Below are positions 18,467 to 26,359 of a stretch of 64,000 nucleotides of DNA, one piece after another (position 1 is the stretch's first letter; each line of letters starts with the position of its first letter). The DNA is taken from positions 57,397 to 121,396 of the forward strand of contig NZ_QLMG01000010.1 in the NCBI RefSeq assembly GCF_003259905.1, read 5' to 3'. The notes beneath the pieces are model-generated. The model saw only the letters and a list, made by a program, of their open reading frames with translations, did no database searches and was not told the DNA's origin. A program made the position numbers and the translations under genes. The stretch is from Salipiger aestuarii (GTDB taxonomy: Bacteria > Pseudomonadota > Alphaproteobacteria > Rhodobacterales > Rhodobacteraceae).

Positions 18467-19216
18467 ATGGATCTGACAGGGAAAACCGTGATGATCACCG
18501 GGGCAAGCCGGGGCATCGGGGCGGCTGCGGCGCGCGCCTTTGCCGCATCCGGGGCCAGGGTGGCGCTGCTGGCGCGGGGCGGGGATGCCATCGCCGAACT
18601 CGCGGGCGAAATCGGCGCCGCCGCCGTTGCCATCCCCTGCGAGGTGTCGCGGTACTGGGAGGTGGATCAGGCGGTGCAGAACTGCCTGAAAGCGTTCGGA
18701 TCGCTGGATATTCTGGTAAACAACGCCGGGGTGATCGACCCCATCGCGCCGCTGGCCGAGGCCGACCCCGACGCCTGGGGCGCGGTGCTGGACATAAACG
18801 CCAAGGGCGTGTTCAACGGCATGCGCGCGACGCTGCCGGTTATGCTGGCGGCGGGGGGCGGCAGCGTGCTGACCATCGGGTCGGGCGCGGCGCATCATCC
18901 GCTGGAAGGCTGGTCGGCCTATTGCACCAGCAAGGCGGCGGCGCTGATGCTGACCCGCGCGGCGCACACGGAATATGGCGCGCGCGGCATCCGCGCCATG
19001 TCGCTGTCACCCGGCACCGTGGCGACCGAAATGCAACGGACCATCAAGGCCAGCGGTGTGAACGCGGTCAGCCAACTGGACTGGTCCGATCACATCCCGC
19101 CCGAATGGGTGGCGCAGGCACTGGTCTGGATGTGCGGCCCAGAGGCGGACGGATTTCTGGGCGACGAGGTCTCGCTGCGCGATGACGACATCCGGCGCAA
19201 GGTGGGCATCGCGTGA
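18467..19216 (+). CDS. Short-chain dehydrogenase/reductase (SDR)
   Basis: Classical SDR of 249 residues with TGASRGIG (11-18), NNAG (85-88), Ser139 in TIGSGAA, and Tyr152/Lys156 in YCTSK. AGGGGG sits seven bases before the ATG at 18467; an in-frame ATG at 18440 lacks a site. The stop overlaps the GTG start of the following crotonase-like gene (GTGA), so the two are translationally coupled and probably act in the same pathway. An SDR next to a crotonase suggests acyl-CoA or hydroxyacid metabolism; the substrate is unknown. Confidence 0.9.
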   Translation: MDLTGKTVMITGASRGIGAAAARAFAASGARVALLARGGDAIAELAGEIGAAAVAIPCEVSRYWEVDQAVQNCLKAFGSLDILVNNAGVIDPIAPLAEADPDAWGAVLDINAKGVFNGMRATLPVMLAAGGGSVLTIGSGAAHHPLEGWSAYCTSKAAALMLTRAAHTEYGARGIRAMSLSPGTVATEMQRTIKASGVNAVSQLDWSDHIPPEWVAQALVWMCGPEADGFLGDEVSLRDDDIRRKVGIA

Positions 19217-19821
19217 TCTCGGTCGAAAAGGACGGCGGGCTGTGGGTCGCGACGATCAACCGCCCCGACAAGGCCAACTCCCTGACCCCGGACATGCTGG
19301 AACAGCTGTGCGACGTCGCCGAGGCCGCGCAGGACGCACGCGCGCTGATCCTGACCGGCACCGGCGGGGTGTTTTCGGCGGGCGCCGATCTGGGCGCGGC
19401 GCGGGCGGGTCTTGCGACATCGGGGGTGTGGGAACGGCTGTCGGGCGCCATTGCCGCGCTGCCCGGGTTGACCATTGCGGCGCTGAACGGCACGGCGGCG
19501 GGCGGTGCGTTGGGGATGGTTCTGGCCTGCGATCTGCGCATCGCGGTGCCGGGGGGCAAGATCTTTTACCCGGTGATGCGCCTTGGCTTTCTGCCGCAGC
19601 CGTCAGATCCGGTGCGGCTCTCGGCGCTGATCGGCCCCGCGCGGGCCCGGATGATCCTGATGGCCGGGCAAAAGATCCCCGTGGAAGAGGCCGCGATCTG
19701 GGGCCTGATCGACCGCATAACATCACCCGGCGATCTGATGACCGACGCCAGGGCGCTGGCCTCGGACGTGCTTGGCGCCCACCCGGACCATGCGCGCGCC
19801 ATCAAGGCGATGATTCGCTAG
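19213..19821 (+). CDS. Short enoyl-CoA hydratase/isomerase-like (crotonase-fold) protein
   Basis: A 202-residue crotonase-fold protein, about 50 residues shorter than usual. It keeps the oxyanion-hole stretches GVFSAGADLGAA and LNGTAAGGALGMVLACDLRIA. Where hydratases have a catalytic Glu (PExxLG) it has YPVMRLG, and the second Glu region (GGxxRL) reads QPSDPVRL. Both catalytic acids therefore look absent by eye, so simple hydratase activity is doubtful; isomerase, hydrolase or non-enzymatic roles are open. The start is GTG at 19213 inside the overlapping stop of the SDR gene. Confidence 0.85.
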   Translation: MISVEKDGGLWVATINRPDKANSLTPDMLEQLCDVAEAAQDARALILTGTGGVFSAGADLGAARAGLATSGVWERLSGAIAALPGLTIAALNGTAAGGALGMVLACDLRIAVPGGKIFYPVMRLGFLPQPSDPVRLSALIGPARARMILMAGQKIPVEEAAIWGLIDRITSPGDLMTDARALASDVLGAHPDHARAIKAMIR

Positions 19822-19823
19822 GA

Positions 19824-19857
19824 TCACGCGCGGGGGCGTCTGCGCCGTCGCGCGTGA
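19824..19857 (+). terminator. GC-rich hairpin after the crotonase-like gene
   Basis: TCACGCGCG (19824-19832) pairs perfectly with CGCGCGTGA (19849-19857). It begins three bases after the stop and lies between convergent genes, so it may serve both. No T-run is seen. Confidence 0.55.
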
Positions 19858-19880
19858 CAGCGGCGTCCGCGCCGGCTGCC

Positions 19881-20240
19881 TCAGTTGCTGGAGGCGTTGT
19901 TTTCCAGATCGAGCGGGGCGGGATTGAAATAGTCGATGGTCCCCGCGGCCAGCCCGGCGGTGTTTTCCGAATCGACAAAGGTCTGGGTCATGCCGTCGGT
20001 CACATCCAGCATCACGACGGCGCCGGGCAACATCACGCCGGTGGTCCAGCTGCCATCGGTGGCGGTAGCGGCCATCGTGATGTCCGATTCATTGACGAAT
20101 TTCACCTGGTCGCCGACCGCCGGATAGACGTAATCGGGGAAATAGCCATCCCCCATCAGCAGCACATAATGCACCTCGGCCATGGCGGGTGCGGCCAGCA
20201 GCCCCAGCGAAAGGGCAAGAATCCCGGTTTTGCGAAGCAT
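19881..20240 (-). CDS. Small secreted cupredoxin-like protein lacking evident copper ligands
   Basis: A 119-residue protein with a signal peptide (1-21, ending APAMA, mature from EVHYV). The mature domain has the cupredoxin pattern YPAVGDQVKFVNESD near residues 38-52 followed by a strand-rich part with TDGSWTTGVMLPG. It has no Cys and no His after the first strand, so a type 1 copper site cannot form. It is probably a periplasmic cupredoxin-fold protein without copper. Function unknown. GGAGCG lies before the ATG at 20240; the upstream ATG in frame would add 27 non-signal residues. Confidence 0.75.
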   Translation of the reverse strand: MLRKTGILALSLGLLAAPAMAEVHYVLLMGDGYFPDYVYPAVGDQVKFVNESDITMAATATDGSWTTGVMLPGAVVMLDVTDGMTQTFVDSENTAGLAAGTIDYFNPAPLDLENNASSN

Positions 20241-20352
20241 GGAACGCTCCTTCAGCAGCACGATCGGCCCCCACCTATCGCACGACAGCCTTAAGGGTTG
20301 ATTAAGGCGAAAATAGGACAATATTGCCGCGCGCGCCGGTCGATCACTGCGA

Positions 20353-21414
20353 TCACAGCAGCGCGGCGCGGATCATGTCCGCCGCCGACGGGCCCAGCGC
20401 CAGCGGCGTGTCATGCAGCACCGAAAGCCGGGTCAACGCCTGAAGATCGGCATCCCCGCCATGCGGCACGGTAGGGTCGGCGAAAAAGATCACCGCGTCC
20501 AGCTCTCCGGTTGCGATAAGCGCGCCCAACTGTTGGTCCCCCCCGCGCGAGCCGCGTTGCAGGCGGCGCACGCTCAGCCCCGGCGCCGCGTCCGAGATCA
20601 TCCGCCCGGTGCCCCCGGTGCAGATCAGCCGATGCCCCTGCAGTGCCGACGCATGGCGCGTGACCCAGGCGCGCAGGTGGGATTTGCGCGTGTCATGCGC
20701 CACCAGTGCGATGTTGCGCGGCGCGGTGGATTGCGCCCTGCCCTGCTCTGTCAGCGCCAGAATGGCGCGGACCTGCGCGGCAAAGCCCGGCATTTCGGCC
20801 GGAAACGCTTCGGCCAGCGCGGCGGTGCCCACGGTGAACCCCGCGGCCCCCGCTTTGGCGGTGGCGAGGATGCGGTCTTCGCTGTCGATGCTGCCCGCCA
20901 TGATGACGGGCTTGCGGGCGGCCTTGCAGACCAGCGCCATCAGCGCGGGCACATCCCCGGCAAAGCGATACGCCAACAGATCCAGCCCGTGCACATGTTC
21001 CAGATCCGCCAGGCGGCGGGCAGAGTCCGCTATCGCCGCGGGCGGGCCTTGCAACACGCTGGGATGGCCGGTGATCGCCCCCGCAAAGGGGTAATACCGC
21101 AGCGGATGGTCGCGGGTGACGCGGCTGACCGCCTCTGGCCGGGTGCCGCCGAGCAGGCAGTCGACATCCAGCCCCACGGCGGCGCGGGCCGAGGCCAGTT
21201 CGCTGTCTTCGTCCAGGCTGACCACCTCAAGATAGCTGCGCGCGCCCGCCACGCGGATCGCGTCGGCCAGCCCGCGCAATTCAGGCAAGGGCAGCCCGAC
21301 ATCCTTGAACCCGATGTGGCGCACCCCGCCTTCCAGCGCCTCGTCGATCCGCGCCCGCGCGTCGGGAATGGTGCGGTCGTTTTCGGTCAGCATCAGGATG
21401 AAATCGAACGCCAT
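20353..21414 (-). CDS. Two-domain protein: phosphate-binding TIM-barrel-like domain fused to methylglyoxal synthase
   Basis: A 353-residue protein. Residues about 234-350 match methylglyoxal synthase, which turns dihydroxyacetone phosphate into methylglyoxal: IALVAHDTRK (His240), the phosphate-binding CTGGTGRM segment (265-272), GGDQQ with the catalytic Asp293, and VPHGGDADLQAL (His318, Asp321/323). A two-residue insertion follows His318 relative to the E. coli enzyme. Residues 1-225 look like a TIM barrel with a C-terminal phosphate loop (IMAGSID at 171-177, FTVGTAAL at 193-200), function unknown. Stand-alone MgsA is about 150 residues, so this is a fusion. The gene is 112 bases downstream of the cupredoxin-like gene's promoter side, same strand. 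Confidence 0.8.
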   Translation of the reverse strand: MAFDFILMLTENDRTIPDARARIDEALEGGVRHIGFKDVGLPLPELRGLADAIRVAGARSYLEVVSLDEDSELASARAAVGLDVDCLLGGTRPEAVSRVTRDHPLRYYPFAGAITGHPSVLQGPPAAIADSARRLADLEHVHGLDLLAYRFAGDVPALMALVCKAARKPVIMAGSIDSEDRILATAKAGAAGFTVGTAALAEAFPAEMPGFAAQVRAILALTEQGRAQSTAPRNIALVAHDTRKSHLRAWVTRHASALQGHRLICTGGTGRMISDAAPGLSVRRLQRGSRGGDQQLGALIATGELDAVIFFADPTVPHGGDADLQALTRLSVLHDTPLALGPSAADMIRAALL

Positions 21415-21484
21415 GGGCGGCTCCGTCGCGGGTTGATCTGCCCCGCAACCGTAGACCGATTGCGCACCGCGTCAAAGCGATGCG

Positions 21485-21835
21485 TCAGACGGCGGCGATC
21501 ACGGTGATTTCAATCAGATGCCTCGCCAGCCCGGACTGCAGCCAGGCGGGCTGCGGCCAGTGCGCCGGGTCGCCACCGATCCAGGCGGTCCAGGCGCCAT
21601 CCATTTCGCCCCTCATCGCAATATCGGCGATGTAGATGGTCGCGTTCAGGATGCCGGTGCGGTCGCGGCCCATGCCCGCCAGGTTCTCGTCTATGCGGGA
21701 AAGGCTGGCGATGGTCTGATCGTTGATGTCATCTGTTTTCATCCGGATGGTGGCGACGGCCCGGCCCGTGCCATTGTAGCCGGTGACGGAATTGCGCCCC
21801 GCACGGCGACCGTGCACGCGGGGGATTCCGGGCAT
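21485..21835 (-). CDS. RidA/YjgF/YER057c family protein
   Basis: A 116-residue RidA-superfamily protein. Recognisable are the family-type N-terminal VTGYNG region and the central DENLAGMGRDRTGILNATIYIAD segment; it ends in LIEITVIAAV. RidA proteins hydrolyse reactive enamine/imine intermediates from PLP enzymes, although many paralogues lack that activity. The Arg that binds the substrate carboxylate in canonical RidA (in the C-terminal CVARA-type motif) is not obvious here, the equivalent region reading PAWLQSGLA, so it may belong to a non-canonical subfamily. It lies ten bases before the gamma-glutamyltransferase stop on the same strand, downstream of the M24/GGT pair's coding direction start. 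Confidence 0.82.
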   Translation of the reverse strand: MPGIPRVHGRRAGRNSVTGYNGTGRAVATIRMKTDDINDQTIASLSRIDENLAGMGRDRTGILNATIYIADIAMRGEMDGAWTAWIGGDPAHWPQPAWLQSGLARHLIEITVIAAV

Positions 21836-21844
21836 CCCGGCGTC

Positions 21845-23629
21845 CTATCGTCCTATTGCATAAGCCTGCATCAGCCGGGGCGTCGCCGCGGCCTGAAGCA
21901 TGCCGTCGGCGTGCCTGCGCGCGACGGTCAGCCGGCCCACGGTGTGGGCCGGGGCGACCACCACGTCATGGCCGCGCGTCCGAAGCGCGTGGATGATGGC
22001 TGCGCCAATGGTTTCCTCGATCATCACCCGGCCCGGATGGGCGATGCGGGGATAGAACGAGCCTTGGAAATGCTGCGAATGAAACAAAGGCGCGTCGATG
22101 CCCTGTTGCAGGTCCAGCCCGTGATGCACAAAGCGCAGGAACCAGATCAACTGCCACTGGTCCTGCTGGTCGCCACCGGGGGTGCCGAACGACAACACGT
22201 CATCGCCGCGGGTGGCGATGCTGGGGGTCAGCGTGGTGCGCGGACGCGCGCCTGGCCGCAGCGTCGAGGCAAGCCCCGCGTCCAGCCAGAACATCTGCGC
22301 GCGCGAATTCAGCGCAAAGCCAAGGCCCGGCACCACCGGGTTCGACTGCAACCACCCCCCCGAAGGCGTGGCGGACACCACGTTGCCCCAGCCGTCGATG
22401 ATGTCCAGATGCACCGTATCGCCCCTGGTGTCGGTCAGATGCGCCATGGTTGGCTCGCCGGTGGCGGGGTCTTCGGCGACATCCACATGGCGCGACGCGC
22501 GCGCGATGGCGGCATCGGCCCAATCTTCGAATCCCGCGATTCGACCGGGGCGGGTTTCGGTGCTGGCGCCGTGCCCGACCAGGGCGGCGCGCGCGCGCCC
22601 ATAGTCCTCGGACAGCAATACATCCATCGGAATATCCGCGAAATCGGGGTCGCCGTAATACGCCTCGCGGTCGGCCCAGGCCAGCTTGATCGCCTCGATC
22701 ACCGTGTGGGTGAACTCCTCGCCGAACGGGTCCATCGCGGACAGATCGAATGCCTTGAGGATCTGCAACGCCTGAAGCAGCACCGGCCCCTGCCCCCAGG
22801 GCCCGGTCTTGTGCACCGTCCAGCCGTGGTAGTCGACCGTCACGGGGGCCTCGATACCGGCCTGCCAGGCGGCAAGATCACTGCGGCTCAGCAACGCGCT
22901 GTGGCGTTCGCCGGTCGCGTCCATCACCTTCGCATCCGCCAGGTAGTCACAGATCGCATCCGCAACGAACCCGCCGCGCCAAGCGTCGCGCGCCGCATCA
23001 ATGCGGTCCTCGCGGGTGTCGCCGCGGCTGGCCGCAAGCCGCGTCCAAGTGGCGGCCAGATCGGGGTTGCGAAACAGCCGGTCCGCCTCGGGCAACGCAC
23101 CGCCAGGGGTCCAGACAGCGGCGCTGCTGGGCCATTCGGCCTCGAAAAACCGCTTCAGCCCGCCGATGGCGTGGTGCACGGCGGCCAGCATCGGATGACC
23201 GTCGCGCGCATAGCCGATGGCCGGGGCCAGCACATCCGCCAGCTCCATCGTGCCATGATCGCGCAGCAGCAACAGCCAGCCATCCCAGGCGCCGGGCACC
23301 ACCGTCGCGAGCAGACCTGATCCGGGGATCAGCCCGTCGATGCCCTCGGCCGTCATGCGCTCGGGCGTGGCCAGCGCCGGTGCGACACCCTGCGCACATA
23401 ACACAAGCGGCGCTTCAGACGCCGTTTTGTAGATCACGGGCAGATCGCCGGCGGGGCCGTTCAGATGCGGCTCAACCACCTGCAAGACGAACCCCGTCGC
23501 GACGGCCGCGTCGAACGCGTTGCCCCCCCGTTCCAGCACCGCCATGCCCACGGCGCTTGCGATCCAGTGGGTCGAGGTCACGACGCCAAAGGTACCCCGA
23601 ATCTCGGGGCGCGTGGTGAAACCAGTCAT
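21845..23629 (-). CDS. Gamma-glutamyltransferase family protein
   Basis: Ntn-hydrolase of 594 residues, cleaving or transferring gamma-glutamyl groups (or acylating related amides). The expected autoprocessing nucleophile is Thr405 in GDTVHLDIIDGWGN. Downstream are the conserved NVVSATPSGGW and FGTPGGDQQ stretches. No signal peptide is visible at the N-terminus (MTGFTTRPEIRGTFG), so it is probably cytoplasmic, unlike E. coli Ggt. The start ATG at 23629 overlaps the stop of the upstream M24 gene (ATGA). The pairing with an ectoine-hydrolase-like protein hints at shared use of an N-acylated amino acid, which is inference. Confidence 0.9.
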   Translation of the reverse strand: MTGFTTRPEIRGTFGVVTSTHWIASAVGMAVLERGGNAFDAAVATGFVLQVVEPHLNGPAGDLPVIYKTASEAPLVLCAQGVAPALATPERMTAEGIDGLIPGSGLLATVVPGAWDGWLLLLRDHGTMELADVLAPAIGYARDGHPMLAAVHHAIGGLKRFFEAEWPSSAAVWTPGGALPEADRLFRNPDLAATWTRLAASRGDTREDRIDAARDAWRGGFVADAICDYLADAKVMDATGERHSALLSRSDLAAWQAGIEAPVTVDYHGWTVHKTGPWGQGPVLLQALQILKAFDLSAMDPFGEEFTHTVIEAIKLAWADREAYYGDPDFADIPMDVLLSEDYGRARAALVGHGASTETRPGRIAGFEDWADAAIARASRHVDVAEDPATGEPTMAHLTDTRGDTVHLDIIDGWGNVVSATPSGGWLQSNPVVPGLGFALNSRAQMFWLDAGLASTLRPGARPRTTLTPSIATRGDDVLSFGTPGGDQQDQWQLIWFLRFVHHGLDLQQGIDAPLFHSQHFQGSFYPRIAHPGRVMIEETIGAAIIHALRTRGHDVVVAPAHTVGRLTVARRHADGMLQAAATPRLMQAYAIGR

Positions 23630-24801
23630 CCCGCCACCAGCAAGTCGCGCGGACAATCGGCAAAGCATTCGGCGCCCCCCGGCGTCACCGCGAATGTTTC
23701 GCTGACCACCAACCCGTAGTCGTCGCGCCAAAGCGCGGGAATGCAGTGGAACGTCATGTTTTCCTCCATCACCGTGGTGTCGCCCGCGCGCAGCGAACAG
23801 GTCAGCTCGCCCCATGTGGGCGGAAAGCCGATGCCCACGGGATAGCCGATGCGGCTGTCTTTTTCGATGCCGTGGCGGCGGATCACCGCCTCCCATGCGG
23901 CGGCCATGTCCTGGCACAGCGCGCCGGGTTTCACGACGTCCAGTGCCGCCTCCAGCCCCTCTCGGATCACCCTTGTGGTCTCGATCAGCGCGGCGGGCGG
24001 ATCGCCCACATGGACGCAGCGCGACAAAGGCGAATGATACCGGTGCCGGACGCCGCCCATCTCGATATAAAAAATCTCGCCCTCGACCAACGGCGCATCC
24101 GTCCAGCTGAGATGCGGCGCCGAGGCCCGTTCCCCCACCATCGCATTGGGCGGCTTGCACGGAAAGGTTCCGCCAAACTCGGGCGTGCCGGATGTGGTCA
24201 CACGGTAAAGCTCGGCCATCACATCGCATTGCCGCACGCCGGAGCGGCACAGCTTGCGCGCCGCGTCCTGCGCCAGCGTCGCGATCTGCCCCGCCTGGCG
24301 CATATACAGCAGTTCACGCGGCGATTTCACCATCCGGCAACGGTTGACCAGCAGGAATCCATCATCGAATTCGCCCTGCCCAAGTCCCGCCACCAGAATG
24401 CGGTTCCATTTGGCGGTATAGTAGTAATCGTCCTGTTCGGCGGCGATACGCCCCTTGTCCCACCCCCTGGATTTCAGCAGATCCACAAGATAATCCATCG
24501 GGTGCAGCGTGTCGCTGCCGACATATCTGTCCGGATAGGGGATGATATTCTCTTGGCCAAGACAGGCGGTGAATTTCGCCCCCGCCGCATCCATCTTGCG
24601 CCCGAACCAGAACGGGTCAGCCACGTCCACATGTACCACCACCATCTGCGGCGTATAGAACGAGCAGCCGTCATAGCCCGTCAGCCAGAACTGGTTGGCC
24701 GGGTTCGACACCAGCAGCACGTCGATGCCGCGTGCGCGCATTGCCGCCTGCACCCTGCCCACGCGGGCCCGGTATTCGTCGCGGTCGAAAAGCAGCTGCA
24801 T
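23626..24801 (-). CDS. M24 pita-bread-fold protein resembling ectoine hydrolase (DoeA/EutD-like)
   Basis: A 391-residue protein with a creatinase N-domain (about 1-145; SNPANQFWLTGYDG) and a C-terminal M24 domain. Segments such as HPMDYLVDLLKSRGW, ASAPHLSWTDAPL, HRYHSPLSRCVHVG and EKDSRIGYPVGIGFPPTWGE follow ectoine hydrolase DoeA closely from memory. The classic M24 metal ligands are not all present, as in DoeA. No doeB, doeC, doeX or ectoine transporter is nearby, so ectoine as substrate is uncertain. It is translationally coupled (ATGA) to the gamma-glutamyltransferase gene. An upstream in-frame extension to 24990 is unconserved. Confidence 0.82.
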   Translation of the reverse strand: MQLLFDRDEYRARVGRVQAAMRARGIDVLLVSNPANQFWLTGYDGCSFYTPQMVVVHVDVADPFWFGRKMDAAGAKFTACLGQENIIPYPDRYVGSDTLHPMDYLVDLLKSRGWDKGRIAAEQDDYYYTAKWNRILVAGLGQGEFDDGFLLVNRCRMVKSPRELLYMRQAGQIATLAQDAARKLCRSGVRQCDVMAELYRVTTSGTPEFGGTFPCKPPNAMVGERASAPHLSWTDAPLVEGEIFYIEMGGVRHRYHSPLSRCVHVGDPPAALIETTRVIREGLEAALDVVKPGALCQDMAAAWEAVIRRHGIEKDSRIGYPVGIGFPPTWGELTCSLRAGDTTVMEENMTFHCIPALWRDDYGLVVSETFAVTPGGAECFADCPRDLLVAG

Positions 24802-25018
24802 GCGGTCCCCTGCGTCATTTGAATGCGAAGGAAACGCGTCGCGCCGGCAATGTCGATGCAAAACGCCGCCGTCGCGCGAAAATTCCCCTTCTGCCGGGCC
24901 GAACAGGGCGCGCGGGGCGACATTTCCGCAACCCTGCGCGCGATCCGCAAAGCCGCGCATTGGCCGTTCCCGCGCGCCATGCGACAACATCGCCAGCCCC
25001 AGACAACCTCAGGCCACC

Positions 25019-26278
25019 ATGAAGATCCTCTGCATCCACCAGAACTTTCCCGGACAGTACAAGCATCTCGCCCCGGCGCTGGCGGCACGCGGTCACGAGG
25101 TGGTGGCGCTGACGCTCAAGGTCAAGAAACCGACCAGATGGCAGGGCGTCACCATCCTGCCCTATGACATCCGCGGCAGGTCGGCCAAGGACATCCACCC
25201 CTGGCTTCAGGATTTCGAAACCAAGCTGATCCGCGCCACGTCGTGTTGCAACGCCGCGATCGCGCTGCGCAAGCGCGGCTTTGTTCCGGATGTGATCCTT
25301 GCCCATCACGGCTGGGGCGAAAGCCTGTTTCTGAAAGACGTCTGGCCGCAAGCTCGCATGGGGCTGTATTGCGAGCTGTACCACCAAAGCCTGCCCGTGT
25401 TTACCGCCTTCGACCCCGAGTTTCAGCGCCCCCAGACCCAATCCGACCCGCTCCGCCTGCGGCTGAAAAACCTCAACAACCGCCTGCATGAGGAAATCAT
25501 GGACGCGGGGATCTCGCCCACCGCGTTTCAGGCGGGCACCTTTCCCGACCATTGGCAGGACCGCATCACCGTCGCCCATGACGGGGTGGATACCGACCTC
25601 GTGGTGCCCGGTCCCAACGCCACGCTGACCGTCACCGACGGCCGCGTCCTGACCCGCGAGGATGAGGTCATCACCTTCATCAACCGCAATCTGGAACCTT
25701 ACCGGGGCTACCACATCTTCATGCGTGCCCTGCCCGACCTGCTCAGACGCCGCCCCGATGCGCAGGTCGTTCTGATCGGCGGGGATGAGGTCAGCTACGG
25801 CGCCAAGGCGCCCGACGGCACGACCTGGAAGCAGATCTTTATCGACGAAATCGCCGACCGCATGCCCCCCGAGGACTGGGCGCGCGTGCATTTTCTGGGC
25901 CGCGTGCCCTACGATCGGTTCCTGTCGATGATGCAGGTCAGCCGGGTGCATGTGTACCTGACCTATCCGTTCGTGCTCAGCTGGTCGCTGCTGGAAGCGA
26001 TGAGCGCGGAATGCGCCATCGTGGCGTCCGGCACCGCCCCCGTGCGCGAGGTCCTGACCGAGGGCGAAACCGGCGTGATGGTCGATTTCTTCGACACGGA
26101 TGGAATCGTGGGAAAAACCTGCGCGCTGCTGGACGACGCCGATGCCCGCGCCCGCATGGGCCGCGCCGCGCGCGCCTTTGTGCGTGACGGGTACGATCTG
26201 CACACCCGCTGCCTGCCGCGTCACATCGACTGGGTGGAAGACCTGGCAACGCGGACCCCGCGCCCCCCGCGCGACTAG
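25019..26278 (+). CDS. Glycosyltransferase, GT4-like (GT-B fold)
   Basis: A 419-residue protein starting with a typical GT-B N-domain (MKILCIHQNFPGQYKHLAPALAARGHEV, written here only as position 1-28 features: nucleotide-fold strand then NFPGQY). The C-domain has a donor-binding region with SLLEAMSAECAIVASGTAPVREV near 325-347, where GT4 enzymes carry the EX7E-type motif. It may build a capsule, exopolysaccharide or glycolipid; nothing adjacent fixes the acceptor. It is divergent from the M24 gene and followed 81 bases later by the BaiN-like gene on the same strand. Confidence 0.85.
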   Translation: MKILCIHQNFPGQYKHLAPALAARGHEVVALTLKVKKPTRWQGVTILPYDIRGRSAKDIHPWLQDFETKLIRATSCCNAAIALRKRGFVPDVILAHHGWGESLFLKDVWPQARMGLYCELYHQSLPVFTAFDPEFQRPQTQSDPLRLRLKNLNNRLHEEIMDAGISPTAFQAGTFPDHWQDRITVAHDGVDTDLVVPGPNATLTVTDGRVLTREDEVITFINRNLEPYRGYHIFMRALPDLLRRRPDAQVVLIGGDEVSYGAKAPDGTTWKQIFIDEIADRMPPEDWARVHFLGRVPYDRFLSMMQVSRVHVYLTYPFVLSWSLLEAMSAECAIVASGTAPVREVLTEGETGVMVDFFDTDGIVGKTCALLDDADARARMGRAARAFVRDGYDLHTRCLPRHIDWVEDLATRTPRPPRD

Positions 26279-26359
26279 GCTTGCGAAACCGGCGCGCCCG
26301 CCGCTAGACAGGGCGGCGCCCCAACCCGATCAACCCGTCCCGATCAAAAGGCCGCTCGC

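Noticed and set aside
20290..20340. FNR-like or promoter element near TTGATTAAGG upstream of the cupredoxin-like gene
   Set aside because: The second half-site ATCAA is missing at the right distance.
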